From the NCBI GenBank assembly GCA_030586155.1, contig CP130741.1, forward strand, positions 2,908,680 to 2,972,679: 64,000 nt of DNA, written 5' to 3'. Below, in pieces: positions 37,340-45,190 of the stretch (positions are counted from its first letter, which is position 1; every line of letters begins with the position of its first letter). The stretch is from Eubacteriaceae bacterium ES3. GTDB taxonomy: Bacteria > Bacillota > Clostridia > Eubacteriales > Eubacteriaceae. Under the pieces are notes generated by a model. That model was given only the letters and a program-made list of their open reading frames with translations, was not told the origin of the DNA and made no database searches. The translations under genes were made by a program, and so were the position numbers.

Positions 37340-38596
37340 TTGACTGAACAAGAATTTACTTATCTATATGACCTGCTTCATACTTCCCTGCCCACAAATA
37401 AAATTCCAGATGATGCCAAAGACAATACAATGTTTACCGACCTGGTCAACACCATCAACCATTTGCGAAAGGCTGCTGCTGACTTAAGCTATGGCAACCT
37501 ATCTGCTCCAATTGAAGGCCCTGGTTATATCATGGACTGTCTTAAAAACCTTCAGTCTTCCCTCAAAACTTTATCCCATACAGCCGAACAGCTGGCTGAA
37601 GGCGATTTTACCCAACACATAGAGTATTTCGGGGATTTCGGGGCCGCCTTTAACACCATGACTGATAAGCTAAAGGCTGTCATTGATGACCTGACTGAGA
37701 CTCAGGCACGACTTCAAAAAAGTGAAGCCCGCCATCGTCTGCTGGCTGATCATGCCGACGATGTGATCTGGACCATGGACCTGAATGGACGATTTACCTA
37801 TGTCAGTCCTTCGGTTGAAAAGCTGCGGGGTTTTTCCGTTGCTGAAGTACTGGAACAGACAGCCGAAGAGATGCTTTGCCCTGGTTCTTTAATTGAAATG
37901 CAAAAGGGTCTGGAACGCGCCATCAACTCTGTAACCAAAGGCCTGCCCTTCAATATTTATCGCGGCGAGCTGGAACAGCCCTGCAAAGACGGCTCAACCG
38001 TCTGGACTGAAGCGACGGTTTCCGGAATCTATGATGAAGAAGGCAAATTTGTTGGTATGCTCGGGGTTACCCGTGATATTTCCGAACGCCGAAAAATGGA
38101 AGAAGAAATTCGCCGACTCTCAATTACCGATAAACTGACCCAGACCTACAACCGGCTTAAACTCGATGAAAGTATCGATTCACTTTTTTCGAAGGCGAAC
38201 TCAGTGGGGACTGTTTTTTCGATCATTATTCTTGATATCGATCATTTTAAAAACGTCAATGACCGTTTTGGGCACCAGGCTGGCGATCAGGTCCTGATTG
38301 ATCTGGTCGGGCTACTCAATTTGGGCGTTCGCGACTCAGATATTGTGGGCCGTTGGGGCGGTGAGGAATTTCTGATTATTCTACCCGAGACCAACAAAGC
38401 CGAAGCACTCATTATGGCCGAGCGTTTAAGAGCATCCGTTGCCGACAATCATTTTAAAGATGTCGGTCGGGTCACTATCAGCCTGGGTGTCACCAGCTAC
38501 AACGATGACCTGACACCGGAACAGCTAATTTCCCGCGCCGACAGTGCCCTATATCAGGCCAAGCAAAATGGTCGCAACCGGGTTGAAAATGAATAG
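37340..38596 (+). CDS. Cytoplasmic HAMP-PAS-GGDEF diguanylate cyclase
   Basis: 418 residues from a TTG start at 37340 (AAAGGAAG upstream). No membrane helix. The N-terminal ~110 residues contain HAMP-like helices (DLSYGNLSAPIE, QLAEGDFTQHIEYFGDF), then a coiled coil, a PAS/PAC domain (about 130-265, IWTMDLNGRFTYVSPSVEKLRGF) and GGDEF (about 265-415) with RWGGEEF near 340. It probably makes c-di-GMP in response to a cytoplasmic signal. It diverges from the cyclase at 35941; the 285-base gap holds both promoters. Stop codon is TAG. Confidence 0.9.
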   Translation: MTEQEFTYLYDLLHTSLPTNKIPDDAKDNTMFTDLVNTINHLRKAAADLSYGNLSAPIEGPGYIMDCLKNLQSSLKTLSHTAEQLAEGDFTQHIEYFGDFGAAFNTMTDKLKAVIDDLTETQARLQKSEARHRLLADHADDVIWTMDLNGRFTYVSPSVEKLRGFSVAEVLEQTAEEMLCPGSLIEMQKGLERAINSVTKGLPFNIYRGELEQPCKDGSTVWTEATVSGIYDEEGKFVGMLGVTRDISERRKMEEEIRRLSITDKLTQTYNRLKLDESIDSLFSKANSVGTVFSIIILDIDHFKNVNDRFGHQAGDQVLIDLVGLLNLGVRDSDIVGRWGGEEFLIILPETNKAEALIMAERLRASVADNHFKDVGRVTISLGVTSYNDDLTPEQLISRADSALYQAKQNGRNRVENE

Positions 38597-38631
38597 CTTT
38601 TTTAGCTGAAACAGATAATCCAAAAGGAGTT

Positions 38632-38659
38632 AAAAAAAGGTGCCCACATTATAGACACC
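38632..38659 (-). terminator. Intrinsic terminator of the N-acetyltransferase gene
   Basis: Minus-strand GGTGTC...GGCACC hairpin followed by TTTTTTT, about 70 bases past the stop at 38726. Confidence 0.65.
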
Positions 38660-38725
38660 GTTCATTTTACAGTAAAGTTTGGGAATAATTTAATTGCCCA
38701 CTCAGGTTTATTCTCCCTGCACCAT

Positions 38726-39475
38726 CTAAGCCTGTCCAAAGCTTTCAAAGTAAGCCCAGGCAGCTTCAGGCGAATCAAATCCCTGAACCTGCTTTTCTTC
38801 TCCATTACGAATCGTCACTTCCCGATCCATCAGAGATATTCGGCCATCAGGAATAGGACGGGTGGCAATTAAAACCTGGCGGAAAAACGATTCCGGATGA
38901 GCCGAGGTGAAAAAATTGGCAATTTCAAAATCTGCATCAATACAAGGCTCCAGCGAAAAAGCATAGCTGGGTATGAAGTCATCTTCAATCCTTGTTTCCA
39001 GTTGACAGGTCTGATCATCAAGGGCTGTGAGCCGATATTTTAGACCATTTTGATCTTCTTCATGGTTTTCTTCAATCAGAAGTGGCGTAACCAGGCCATT
39101 CCCGCCGAAACCCACATCACAAAGGTAGCGATTGCCATCTAATTCCACTGTATTGACCCGATGAGTTTTTCCCGATTCGGCATAGCCATCACGATAAACT
39201 CTGGCCAGATGGCTGGTGACATCAAAACCAATCTCTTTGAGTAAAGCCGCAAACAGGCTATTTAATTCAAAACAGTAGCCTCCTCTATTTTGACGGACAA
39301 TTTTATTATATAAATCGTCCTGTTTTAATGACACCGGCTCTTTTTTATAAACGGTGAGATTTTCAAAAGGAATGGTCATGACGTGAGCCTGATGCAATTT
39401 TTTAAGCTGTTCCACGCTGACTTGCGGCATTTCATCAATTTTTAGGCGTTCCAGATAGGCTTTTATTTCTTTCAT
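38726..39475 (-). CDS. nat: Arylamine N-acetyltransferase
   Basis: 249 residues from ATG 39475, which has AAGGAG six bases upstream; an in-frame ATG at 39562 would add 29 unconserved residues and lacks this spacing. The catalytic triad is visible: C68 in RGGYCFELN, H105 in THRVNTVE, D120 in CDVGFGGNG. The family moves an acetyl group from acetyl-CoA to arylamines, hydrazines or related nucleophiles through a cysteinyl intermediate. Likely roles are detoxification or secondary metabolism. Single gene with its own terminator; downstream of a decaying methyltransferase locus but not obviously linked to it. Confidence 0.92.
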   Translation of the reverse strand: MKEIKAYLERLKIDEMPQVSVEQLKKLHQAHVMTIPFENLTVYKKEPVSLKQDDLYNKIVRQNRGGYCFELNSLFAALLKEIGFDVTSHLARVYRDGYAESGKTHRVNTVELDGNRYLCDVGFGGNGLVTPLLIEENHEEDQNGLKYRLTALDDQTCQLETRIEDDFIPSYAFSLEPCIDADFEIANFFTSAHPESFFRQVLIATRPIPDGRISLMDREVTIRNGEEKQVQGFDSPEAAWAYFESFGQA

Positions 39476-39623
39476 CGTAAACTCCTTCTTTTCCTCAAGC
39501 GATAAATTTACTTTTCTGTTAGTATAACATAATGTCAGTTGAAAATTTTTTTCAAACACCATATTCTACTGCTTTCATTGCATTTTCATACTTCTGATAA
39601 TAATAAATCTCTCCATCAACATC

Positions 39624-39650
39624 AAAAAAAGCGCCGCAAATGCAGCACTT
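39624..39650 (-). terminator. Terminator at the truncated end of the mtgA-like remnant
   Basis: Minus-strand AGTGCTGC-ATT-TGCGGCGCT then TTTTTTT. It begins only about 10 codons after homology to the methyltransferase ends. Confidence 0.8.
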
Positions 39651-39656
39651 TCATCT

Positions 39657-39904
39657 TCAATTACCCGGGGATTGGGGCTGTCGATAAATAATGGCGTATC
39701 CGTTGCCTCCTACACCACCTCCATCAGCCATTTTAAGGTTTCCACTTCCTGTTCCGGTGCCGTACTTCCACAGACATCTATAAAATGTGCTCCGACTTCT
39801 GCCTGTTTCACTGCCCGATCAGCAATAAAAGCTACGTCACGCTTTTCAATTGCTTCCTTTACTACCGGAATAGTTCCGTTTATTTTTTCTCCAATGATTA
39901 TCAT
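39657..39904 (-). pseudogene. Truncated methyltetrahydrofolate:corrinoid methyltransferase with internal amber codon
   Basis: ATG 39904 opens MIIIGEKINGTIPVVKEAIEKR...FIDVCGSTAPEQEVETLKWLMEVV, the pterin-binding N-terminus of an MtgA/MtvA-type methyltransferase (family about 265 residues). A TAG at 39710-39712 interrupts it where homologues carry a sense codon, and the same frame goes on EATDTPLFIDSPNPRVIE before homology ends near 39657. Only the first third of the enzyme therefore remains. It lies 46 bases after a chimeric methyltransferase/HTH ORF in the same direction. Confidence 0.8.
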
Positions 39905-39949
39905 ACTCAATTTCCGTTTCTGTTTAAATCCATATTCTATCCTTCCTTA

Positions 39950-40438
39950 TTATGAAATAATTGCCGCCGAACAGTATTGTCGAAGCTTCTCTCTGTCTCT
40001 GACAATAATGCGATTCCGGCGTGTTTCAATGACTTGATTGTCTCTTAGAATCTTCGGACAACGGGAAACATTCTTCAAATTGATTCCCACCAGGTCCATA
40101 ATGTCGTTCTGTGTCAGCATAATCACATCTTTGTTGATATTGTCCAGATATATGTATAGGAAATTGCTGATTTTTTCCAAACCGGTGTAAAACAGCTGAT
40201 TGGCATTATCAAGCACCAGCATTCCGGCCAGTTCATTAAAAGCTTTATACATGGCCCGATGAGGTGTCGTGTAATATTCAATTTCCTTTTCCGGATGGGC
40301 ATTGAGTTCTTCAATGGTTCCCCCTGCAAAAGGAATCGAAAAAGTTTCAAACATCGACATAATTGGTACTTTATCCGGTTCCTGATGATTGAGTGTGGTC
40401 ATAACCCGACGGACTTTTTCTTCATATGTATCTCCCAT
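39950..40438 (-). pseudogene. Deletion chimera: methyltransferase N-terminus fused to Crp-type HTH
   Basis: 162 residues from ATG 40438 (AGGAGG, spacing seven). Residues 1-80 (KVRRVMTTLNHQEPDKVPIM...) are the N-terminus of a uroporphyrinogen-decarboxylase-fold corrinoid methyltransferase. From about residue 85 onward (FLYIYLDNINKDVIMLTQNDIMDLVGINLKNVSRC...VIETRRNRIIVRD) it is the C-terminal winged helix of a Crp/Fnr-family regulator. Eighty residues cannot form the TIM barrel, so this is best read as the scar of a deletion between two neighbouring genes. It is still open and well initiated, so a DNA-binding product could exist. Confidence 0.75.
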
Positions 40439-40731
40439 CAACTTTCCTCCTGATCATAAATATTTTCTTCAGATGCCTAAAAAAATTAGCTGCCGGCAAT
40501 AATCGTTTTCATCTGCTGGTCTAATCATAACAAAACCAGACCGGTCCACAATACCTCATTTTATGTAGTTATTGTTGTTGTTTTTTTATATTTTATTTTT
40601 TCTTAATTTAACTACCTAAAACAAGGTATTAAATGCGTATTTTTAATGTTATTTCCCATATTACGGTTTAAGAGCCTGTATAACATTGACCAGGTTAATG
40701 AGGAAGCAAACTTTTATAATTCACAATCAGC

Positions 40732-41769
40732 CTAGTATTTTCCGTATGTTTTAGCTTCTTCAACCATAATTTTTGCAAAAGTATCATCTAGTGGAGCAGG
40801 ATATTCACATCCAGTTGCCAGAATAAATCCGCCATCTTTTTTATAGGCATCAATCTGTTCACGACAAATAGCGCGAACATCATCTTCAGTTGCAGTCAGT
40901 AACCAGCCTGGTTCAACATGACCAATCAGGGTTACTTTATCTCCGTATTTTTCTTTTATTTCAGCCAAGTCTTTACAGTCTGGTGGAAGATGCTGGTATG
41001 AAATCGCAATCGGGTCCATTCGTTTAATCTGCTCTTCAAAATAAACTTCGTTTCCACAATTATGAAGCATAACCATTCCCCCTTTTTCGCGGGTATGATC
41101 ACAGAGTTCTTCAATATAAACACCTTCAAACTCGTCCCACATTTCAGGCGACATAATAGTTCGTGAAGCATAAAGGGTATCAAACATAATGGCATGACAA
41201 CCAGCTTCGATAAGGCCCGAAATAAATTCTTTTAAGGTTTCGGTAATATTTCTCAAGGCGACTTTAACATCATTTGGAGCGACAAACATATCAATACATA
41301 AACTATCCAGACCGGACATCATGCTTAGGATTCCCAATGGTCCAAAGACAAAACCCACAATCGGTTTTTCCTGCCCTTTAGCTTCATATAAGAGACGGGC
41401 CAATTCCATGTGCTCGCTCATACGTTTAGTTTCTCGCGGATTCAATACTTCAATTTTATGATAATCTTCTTTGCTGCTGATCAGATGCTTATTTTTAGCC
41501 GGACCAGCTGCTTTATTTTTTGAATATTTCAGCTCCATTCCCCAGTCGGCCGCTTCAACTGAGAGATCAACCAGGGTACAGATTACATCAACATCAACTT
41601 CGTCTGTCGCTTTAATGATTGCTTCTGCACATTTGTTTACATCTTTGGTCCATTCATCATATCCGATATCCAGATATTTTCGAGAAATACTATTAATCAG
41701 AGGATACACAGGAACACGATCTGCTTCTTTGTGATTTAAAGCAAGTGTGACTCTTTCTAGTGAATTCAT
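40732..41769 (-). CDS. Corrinoid methyltransferase, uroporphyrinogen-decarboxylase family (MtaA/CmuA-like)
   Basis: 345 residues from ATG 41769 (AGGAGA eight bases upstream; the ORF's earlier in-frame start at 41787 overlaps that site). Family signature MNSLERVTLALNHKEADRVPVYP at the N-terminus, then the zinc-site pieces HNCGN (about 240), GHVEP and TGCEYP (near the C-terminus), the His-x-Cys...Cys arrangement of MtaA-type enzymes. These transfer methyl groups between a methyl donor, a corrinoid protein and CoM or tetrahydrofolate. No corrinoid protein gene is adjacent, which suggests the locus has lost parts. A strong terminator lies just upstream of its ribosome site (see 41803). Confidence 0.88.
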   Translation of the reverse strand: MNSLERVTLALNHKEADRVPVYPLINSISRKYLDIGYDEWTKDVNKCAEAIIKATDEVDVDVICTLVDLSVEAADWGMELKYSKNKAAGPAKNKHLISSKEDYHKIEVLNPRETKRMSEHMELARLLYEAKGQEKPIVGFVFGPLGILSMMSGLDSLCIDMFVAPNDVKVALRNITETLKEFISGLIEAGCHAIMFDTLYASRTIMSPEMWDEFEGVYIEELCDHTREKGGMVMLHNCGNEVYFEEQIKRMDPIAISYQHLPPDCKDLAEIKEKYGDKVTLIGHVEPGWLLTATEDDVRAICREQIDAYKKDGGFILATGCEYPAPLDDTFAKIMVEEAKTYGKY

Positions 41770-41802
41770 AAACTTTTCTCCTAACAAGTTTTTTAGTTTA
41801 AC

Positions 41803-41834
41803 AAAAAAAAGCCATCCCTAGCAGGAACGACTTC
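41803..41834 (-). terminator. Leader terminator (attenuator) before the corrinoid methyltransferase
   Basis: Minus-strand AAGTCGTTCC-TGCTA-GGGATGGCTT, a ten-pair stem with G-T pairs, followed by eight T. It ends about 25 bases before the ribosome site of the gene starting at 41769. A second inverted repeat just upstream (ATACATCCATA...TATGAATGTAT, about 41838-41880) may be an alternative structure. Confidence 0.7.
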
Positions 41835-41839
41835 ATTGT

Positions 41840-42318
41840 CATACATTCATATCAATCATCTCTGATTTCTATGGATGTATTATAAAAGATCCTGTTAATT
41901 ACTACAACTCCACTATGTTTTTTATAGGGAAAACTAAATACCGTGATTTCTATTTCAACGAACTTTTTCACTCTTTTTTCGTGTCAACAGATATCCAGCA
42001 ATTGAAAAAAGAGTTTTATTCATGCATAAATATATTTTAAAGATACCTTTTTGTCAGTACATATGTAATAAACTTTGCTCCTACAAAAATCACTGCCAGG
42101 ACTTATTGTCCAACTAACGTTATTTACCAGTTTTTCTGGTTATAATAACTGTAAGATGTGTTTTGACTAAAACACTAGTATTGTTTTACCGGTTTTAATG
42201 AAAGACTAACTATTAAAAGTCAAGTCTAAATTGACATTATTTGAATGAATTGCAGAAATGCAGTTCAGATAAGTTAAGAACTGAAAATGAGTTAACTGAA
42301 CATTGAAAACTGCATGAC
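41840..42318. other. AT-rich gene-free region
   Basis: No coding signal. It contains small perfect palindromes (GGACTTATTGTCC at 42101-42113, ACCAGTTTTTCTGGT at 42128-42142). It should include the promoter of the leftward methyltransferase and probably the 3' boundary of the IS110 element, which cannot be placed because that family lacks inverted repeats. Confidence 0.4.
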
Positions 42319-42349
42319 AAAAAGAGCATCTTTGCAGGTGCTCAAAAAA
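42319..42349 (-). terminator. Terminator after the IS110 transposase
   Basis: GAGCATC-TTTGCA-GGTGCTC with A and T tracts on both sides, about 20 bases past the transposase stop at 42370; bidirectional. Confidence 0.7.
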
Positions 42350-42369
42350 GAGATATTTATTAAAAAAAT

Positions 42370-43545
42370 CTAAGCTGATTTAATGTATGTTTGCCCAGAT
42401 CTTTCCAACTGGTAAATGACTCTTACAAGCTTTTTGGCCGCGTGAGATATTGCGACATTGTAGTGTTTTCCTTCAGAACGTTTCTTTGCAAGATAAGCTG
42501 CAAATATTGGATCCCAGTTACAAACAAATTTAGTTGCATTAAATAATGCATAGCGAAGATATCTGGAGCCTCGTTTCTCCATATGGGAATAGGCACCATC
42601 AAGTTGTCCTGATTGGTAAGTTGATGGCGACAGACCAGCATAAGCAAGTATTTTGTCAGGAGTATCAAAGCGTTTAAAATCACCGATTTCAGCAATAATC
42701 ATAGCCCCCATACGATAACTGATTCCAGGAATGCTAAGAATGGGAGAATTTATTTCATCAATTATGATTTTGATTTCAGATTCTATTTCATCAATTTCAC
42801 AATCAAGTTCCTGAATAAGCTTAATGGTGTGTTTTAGTTCCAGTGATTTAGCCGGCATATTTGAGCCAATAGAAGTTCTAGCGGCTTCTCTGAAACGAAC
42901 AGCGGTATCTTTGGAATATCGACCTTTAGAGGCTGTTTCAATGAGTTTGGAAAGCCGCGTAAGGTGAGCAGACGCAACAGCACTAGCACCCGGGAATTCA
43001 GAAAGCAATGCATAAACAGAAGTTAAATGAAGAGTAGGAACAAGTTTTTCCAATTCAGGGAAAAGAATTGTAACAAGTCTGGAAATAGATTGTTTAAGTT
43101 TCGAACGTTGCTTTACTTTATCAAAACGATAGCGGGTTAATGACTTCAATTCTTCATTGTGGTAAGATGTGTCTGAGTAGGACTTTAAGTTCACATCAGA
43201 CATAATCATAGAAGCAATTGTTCGGGCATCTACCTTATCCGTTTTCGTCTGTCTAAGGCTTAGACTTTTTCTGTACAGATTGGTATGTAACGGATTGATA
43301 ACATAGGTGGCGAGACCTTTATCAACGAGATAACCGAGAAGATTGTAACTGTAATGTCCTGTGGCTTCCAGCCCTACTTTTACTTTAGTTAAATCTTCTG
43401 CAACAGAGGAAATCTTCTGAAAAAAATCATCAAAACCATCACGGTTGTTCATAATGGTAAAGGCTTTAAAGAGTATCTCTCCATCTGAGTTAGTAATAAA
43501 GCAATCATGCTTATCTTTAGCAACATCAATTCCTGCATAAATCAT
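42370..43545 (-). CDS. IS110-family transposase (DEDD/serine recombinase)
   Basis: 391 residues, full length for the family. The N-terminal RuvC-like domain starts MIYAGIDVAKDKHDCFI and continues VGLEATGHYSYNL, with DARTIASMI-like acidic residues. The C-terminal Tnp_20 domain has SIPGISYRMGAMIIAEIGDFKRF and AYAGLSPSTYQSGQ, including the serine region used in strand transfer. AAGGAG precedes ATG 43545. It appears intact. The family recombines DNA under guidance of a bridge RNA from the non-coding end. Confidence 0.95.
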   Translation of the reverse strand: MIYAGIDVAKDKHDCFITNSDGEILFKAFTIMNNRDGFDDFFQKISSVAEDLTKVKVGLEATGHYSYNLLGYLVDKGLATYVINPLHTNLYRKSLSLRQTKTDKVDARTIASMIMSDVNLKSYSDTSYHNEELKSLTRYRFDKVKQRSKLKQSISRLVTILFPELEKLVPTLHLTSVYALLSEFPGASAVASAHLTRLSKLIETASKGRYSKDTAVRFREAARTSIGSNMPAKSLELKHTIKLIQELDCEIDEIESEIKIIIDEINSPILSIPGISYRMGAMIIAEIGDFKRFDTPDKILAYAGLSPSTYQSGQLDGAYSHMEKRGSRYLRYALFNATKFVCNWDPIFAAYLAKKRSEGKHYNVAISHAAKKLVRVIYQLERSGQTYIKSA

Positions 43546-43559
43546 AACAGTTCTCCTTG

Positions 43560-43745
43560 AATAAATTTAATACTGTTTGGAACCCACGGGTACTCCCTGC
43601 GATTGTAACCTCGTTCTAAATAAACCGTCATGCGGTATCTAACTGATTAACAAATATACAAAGAGCCTGTGGTTGGAGCCTTTCGAAAACCATCTAGTGG
43701 TAGGAGATGAGAACCAATCCACAGTATCTCCAAAAAGTATAGCAT
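43560..43745 (-). ncRNA. Presumed IS110 bridge RNA region
   Basis: The ~190 bases upstream of the transposase have no ORF and are rich in short inverted segments (for example GGTTCTCATCTCCTACCAC...GTGG and CTGTGGATTGG...CCAACCACAG read leftward). In IS110 elements of this organisation the bridge RNA with target- and donor-binding loops is made from this end. Assigned by position and family knowledge. Confidence 0.5.
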
Positions 43746-43803
43746 ACAGTCCTTGGAGAGGGACTATAAACACTACTACTATATAATACGAGGAGGTTTT
43801 ATA

Positions 43804-44211
43804 ATGAATTCCGTTCCCAGATGGTTATACTGGACACCTAGAATTCTGTCCATACTGTTGACCAGTTTTCTGCTTCTATTTTCTTTTGATGTCTATTCGC
43901 CGGGAATGAGCATACCAGAAGTGCTGCTGGGATTTTTGATGCATAATATCCCGGTCATCATCTTAGTGATTGTCATTGTTCTAGCCTGGAAATGGGAAAT
44001 TGTTGGTGCCATTGCTTTTGCCCTGGCCGGGCTTCTTTATATGGGTCTGGTTTTTATGGGAGTATTTCAGGGGGATCTGGCCTGGTATATTGCCCTCAGC
44101 TGGAGTCTGACGCTCTCCGGTCCCGCTTTTGTCATCGCTTTTCTTTACTATCTGAACTGGAGAAAAAAACATCATCCTACTGATCACAACAACATACATC
44201 CACAGCACTAA
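43804..44211 (+). CDS. DUF7670-like four-helix membrane protein
   Basis: 135 residues from ATG 43804, preceded by AGGAGG; the longer ORF start at 43753 lies upstream of this site and likely inside IS flank. Four membrane helices. The opening SVPRWLYWTPRILSILLTSFLLLFSFD and a closing LYYLNWRKK match a widespread small membrane-protein family of unknown function. The C-terminal tail is His-rich (KKHHPTDHNNIHPQH), which could bind metal. Followed by its own terminator. Confidence 0.75.
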   Translation: MNSVPRWLYWTPRILSILLTSFLLLFSFDVYSPGMSIPEVLLGFLMHNIPVIILVIVIVLAWKWEIVGAIAFALAGLLYMGLVFMGVFQGDLAWYIALSWSLTLSGPAFVIAFLYYLNWRKKHHPTDHNNIHPQH

Positions 44212-44216
44212 AATTT

Positions 44217-44251
44217 AAAGCGGTGGCTTTAGCTGCCGCTTTTATTTTTTT
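44217..44251 (+). terminator. Intrinsic terminator
   Basis: AAAGCGG-T-GGC-TTTA-GC-T-GCCGCTTTTATTTTTTT directly after the membrane-protein stop. Confidence 0.9.
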
Positions 44252-44466
44252 GCGGTTAAAACAATAACACACCTTTCTTTTCGCTCAATAATCAAGAATG
44301 TTATTGTTACCACAAACTACACTCCATTAAGGATATCCGCAGTTTCATTTAATTAATTGCTTATTTCAACAGCATATTAAAGACCACTACTTCATCTATC
44401 TTCTGGTACTTTAAAAACAATAAGGGTAAACAATATCTATGACTAACAACTCCAAGGAGGTTTAAA

Positions 44467-44988
44467 ATGAAAAAAGTCAAAGTCAAATTACGTTCTGATA
44501 GTTCTTTTCAGGAAGTTGCCATTTCCAGTCCAGACAAACCCCTGATTGCTGAAACCATGCAGACAGGGTGGCAGAATATAGCTAATCTGATTGTTGCCTT
44601 TACCGAGGTAAGAGCCGGTTTAATTATGGAAATTACAGACACTGCCATGCAGGTTTTTCTGATGAGCCAAAATCCCGAAAACCCTTATCATGTTGGCGGC
44701 AATGATAAACTCTGTCATGGTCTCTATTGCGAGACGGTGATTGCTACTGATAACGAATTATCAATTGTCGATGCCAGACAGTTAGCAGCCTGGAAGGACA
44801 ACCCCGATGTTGCTATTGACATGATTTCCTATTATGGCCTGCCACTGAAATGGCCAGACGGTGAATTTTTCGGAACCATCTGCGTGTTGGATGATAAACC
44901 CATGGAATTAAATGATAATCAGAAGCTACTGCTTAAAGAATTTAAATCCTCAATTGAAAAGGACCTGGCACTCTTATCCGCCAAATAA
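44467..44988 (+). CDS. Stand-alone GAF-domain protein
   Basis: 173 residues, soluble, almost entirely one GAF domain (about 25-170): NIANLIVAFTEVRAGLIMEITDTAMQVFLMSQ at the start and GLPLKWPDGEFFGTICVLDDKP near the end, as in sensor-kinase GAF modules. There is no output domain, so it may be a sensor subunit acting in trans, a redox-type (fRMsr-like) enzyme, or a remnant. Cysteines are at CHGLYCE (about 79-84) and TICVLD. AAGGAGG precedes ATG 44467, and it is a single gene with a terminator. Confidence 0.85.
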   Translation: MKKVKVKLRSDSSFQEVAISSPDKPLIAETMQTGWQNIANLIVAFTEVRAGLIMEITDTAMQVFLMSQNPENPYHVGGNDKLCHGLYCETVIATDNELSIVDARQLAAWKDNPDVAIDMISYYGLPLKWPDGEFFGTICVLDDKPMELNDNQKLLLKEFKSSIEKDLALLSAK

Positions 44989-45118
44989 ATAGTTCATTTT
45001 TATTACACTTCCAGAATACTAACACTGAAAAAAATTATCTTTTGAAAGTGACTTAAGCAAGACAAAGAATCTTAGTTCCTTTGTAAATCTAATTAACAAT
45101 TCCAAAAGAAGCAATATA

Positions 45119-45162
45119 AAAAAGTCAAAAGAAATTTTTTTAAGTTTCTTTCGACTTTTTTT
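45119..45162. terminator. Bidirectional terminator between convergent genes
   Basis: AAAGTC-A-AAAGAAA / TTTCTTT-C-GACTTT with T and A runs on both sides, between the GAF gene (rightward) and the methyltransferase (leftward). Confidence 0.85.
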
Positions 45163-45190
45163 GTCTGCGAGTTTTATTTTATACTTTTTA

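Larger units (their letters stand above)
42300..43750 (-). mobile_element. IS110-type element (approximate limits)
   Basis: Transposase plus about 200 bases of non-coding 5' end and a short 3' end. No terminal inverted repeats, as expected for the family, so the limits are estimates. It separates the methyltransferase locus from the membrane-protein gene at 43804. Confidence 0.6.

Noticed and set aside
42085-42110. Possible sigma-54 (-24/-12) site TGGCAG...TTTGTA before the methyltransferase
   Set aside because: The -12 GC is absent and the spacing is off by one; no activator gene nearby.
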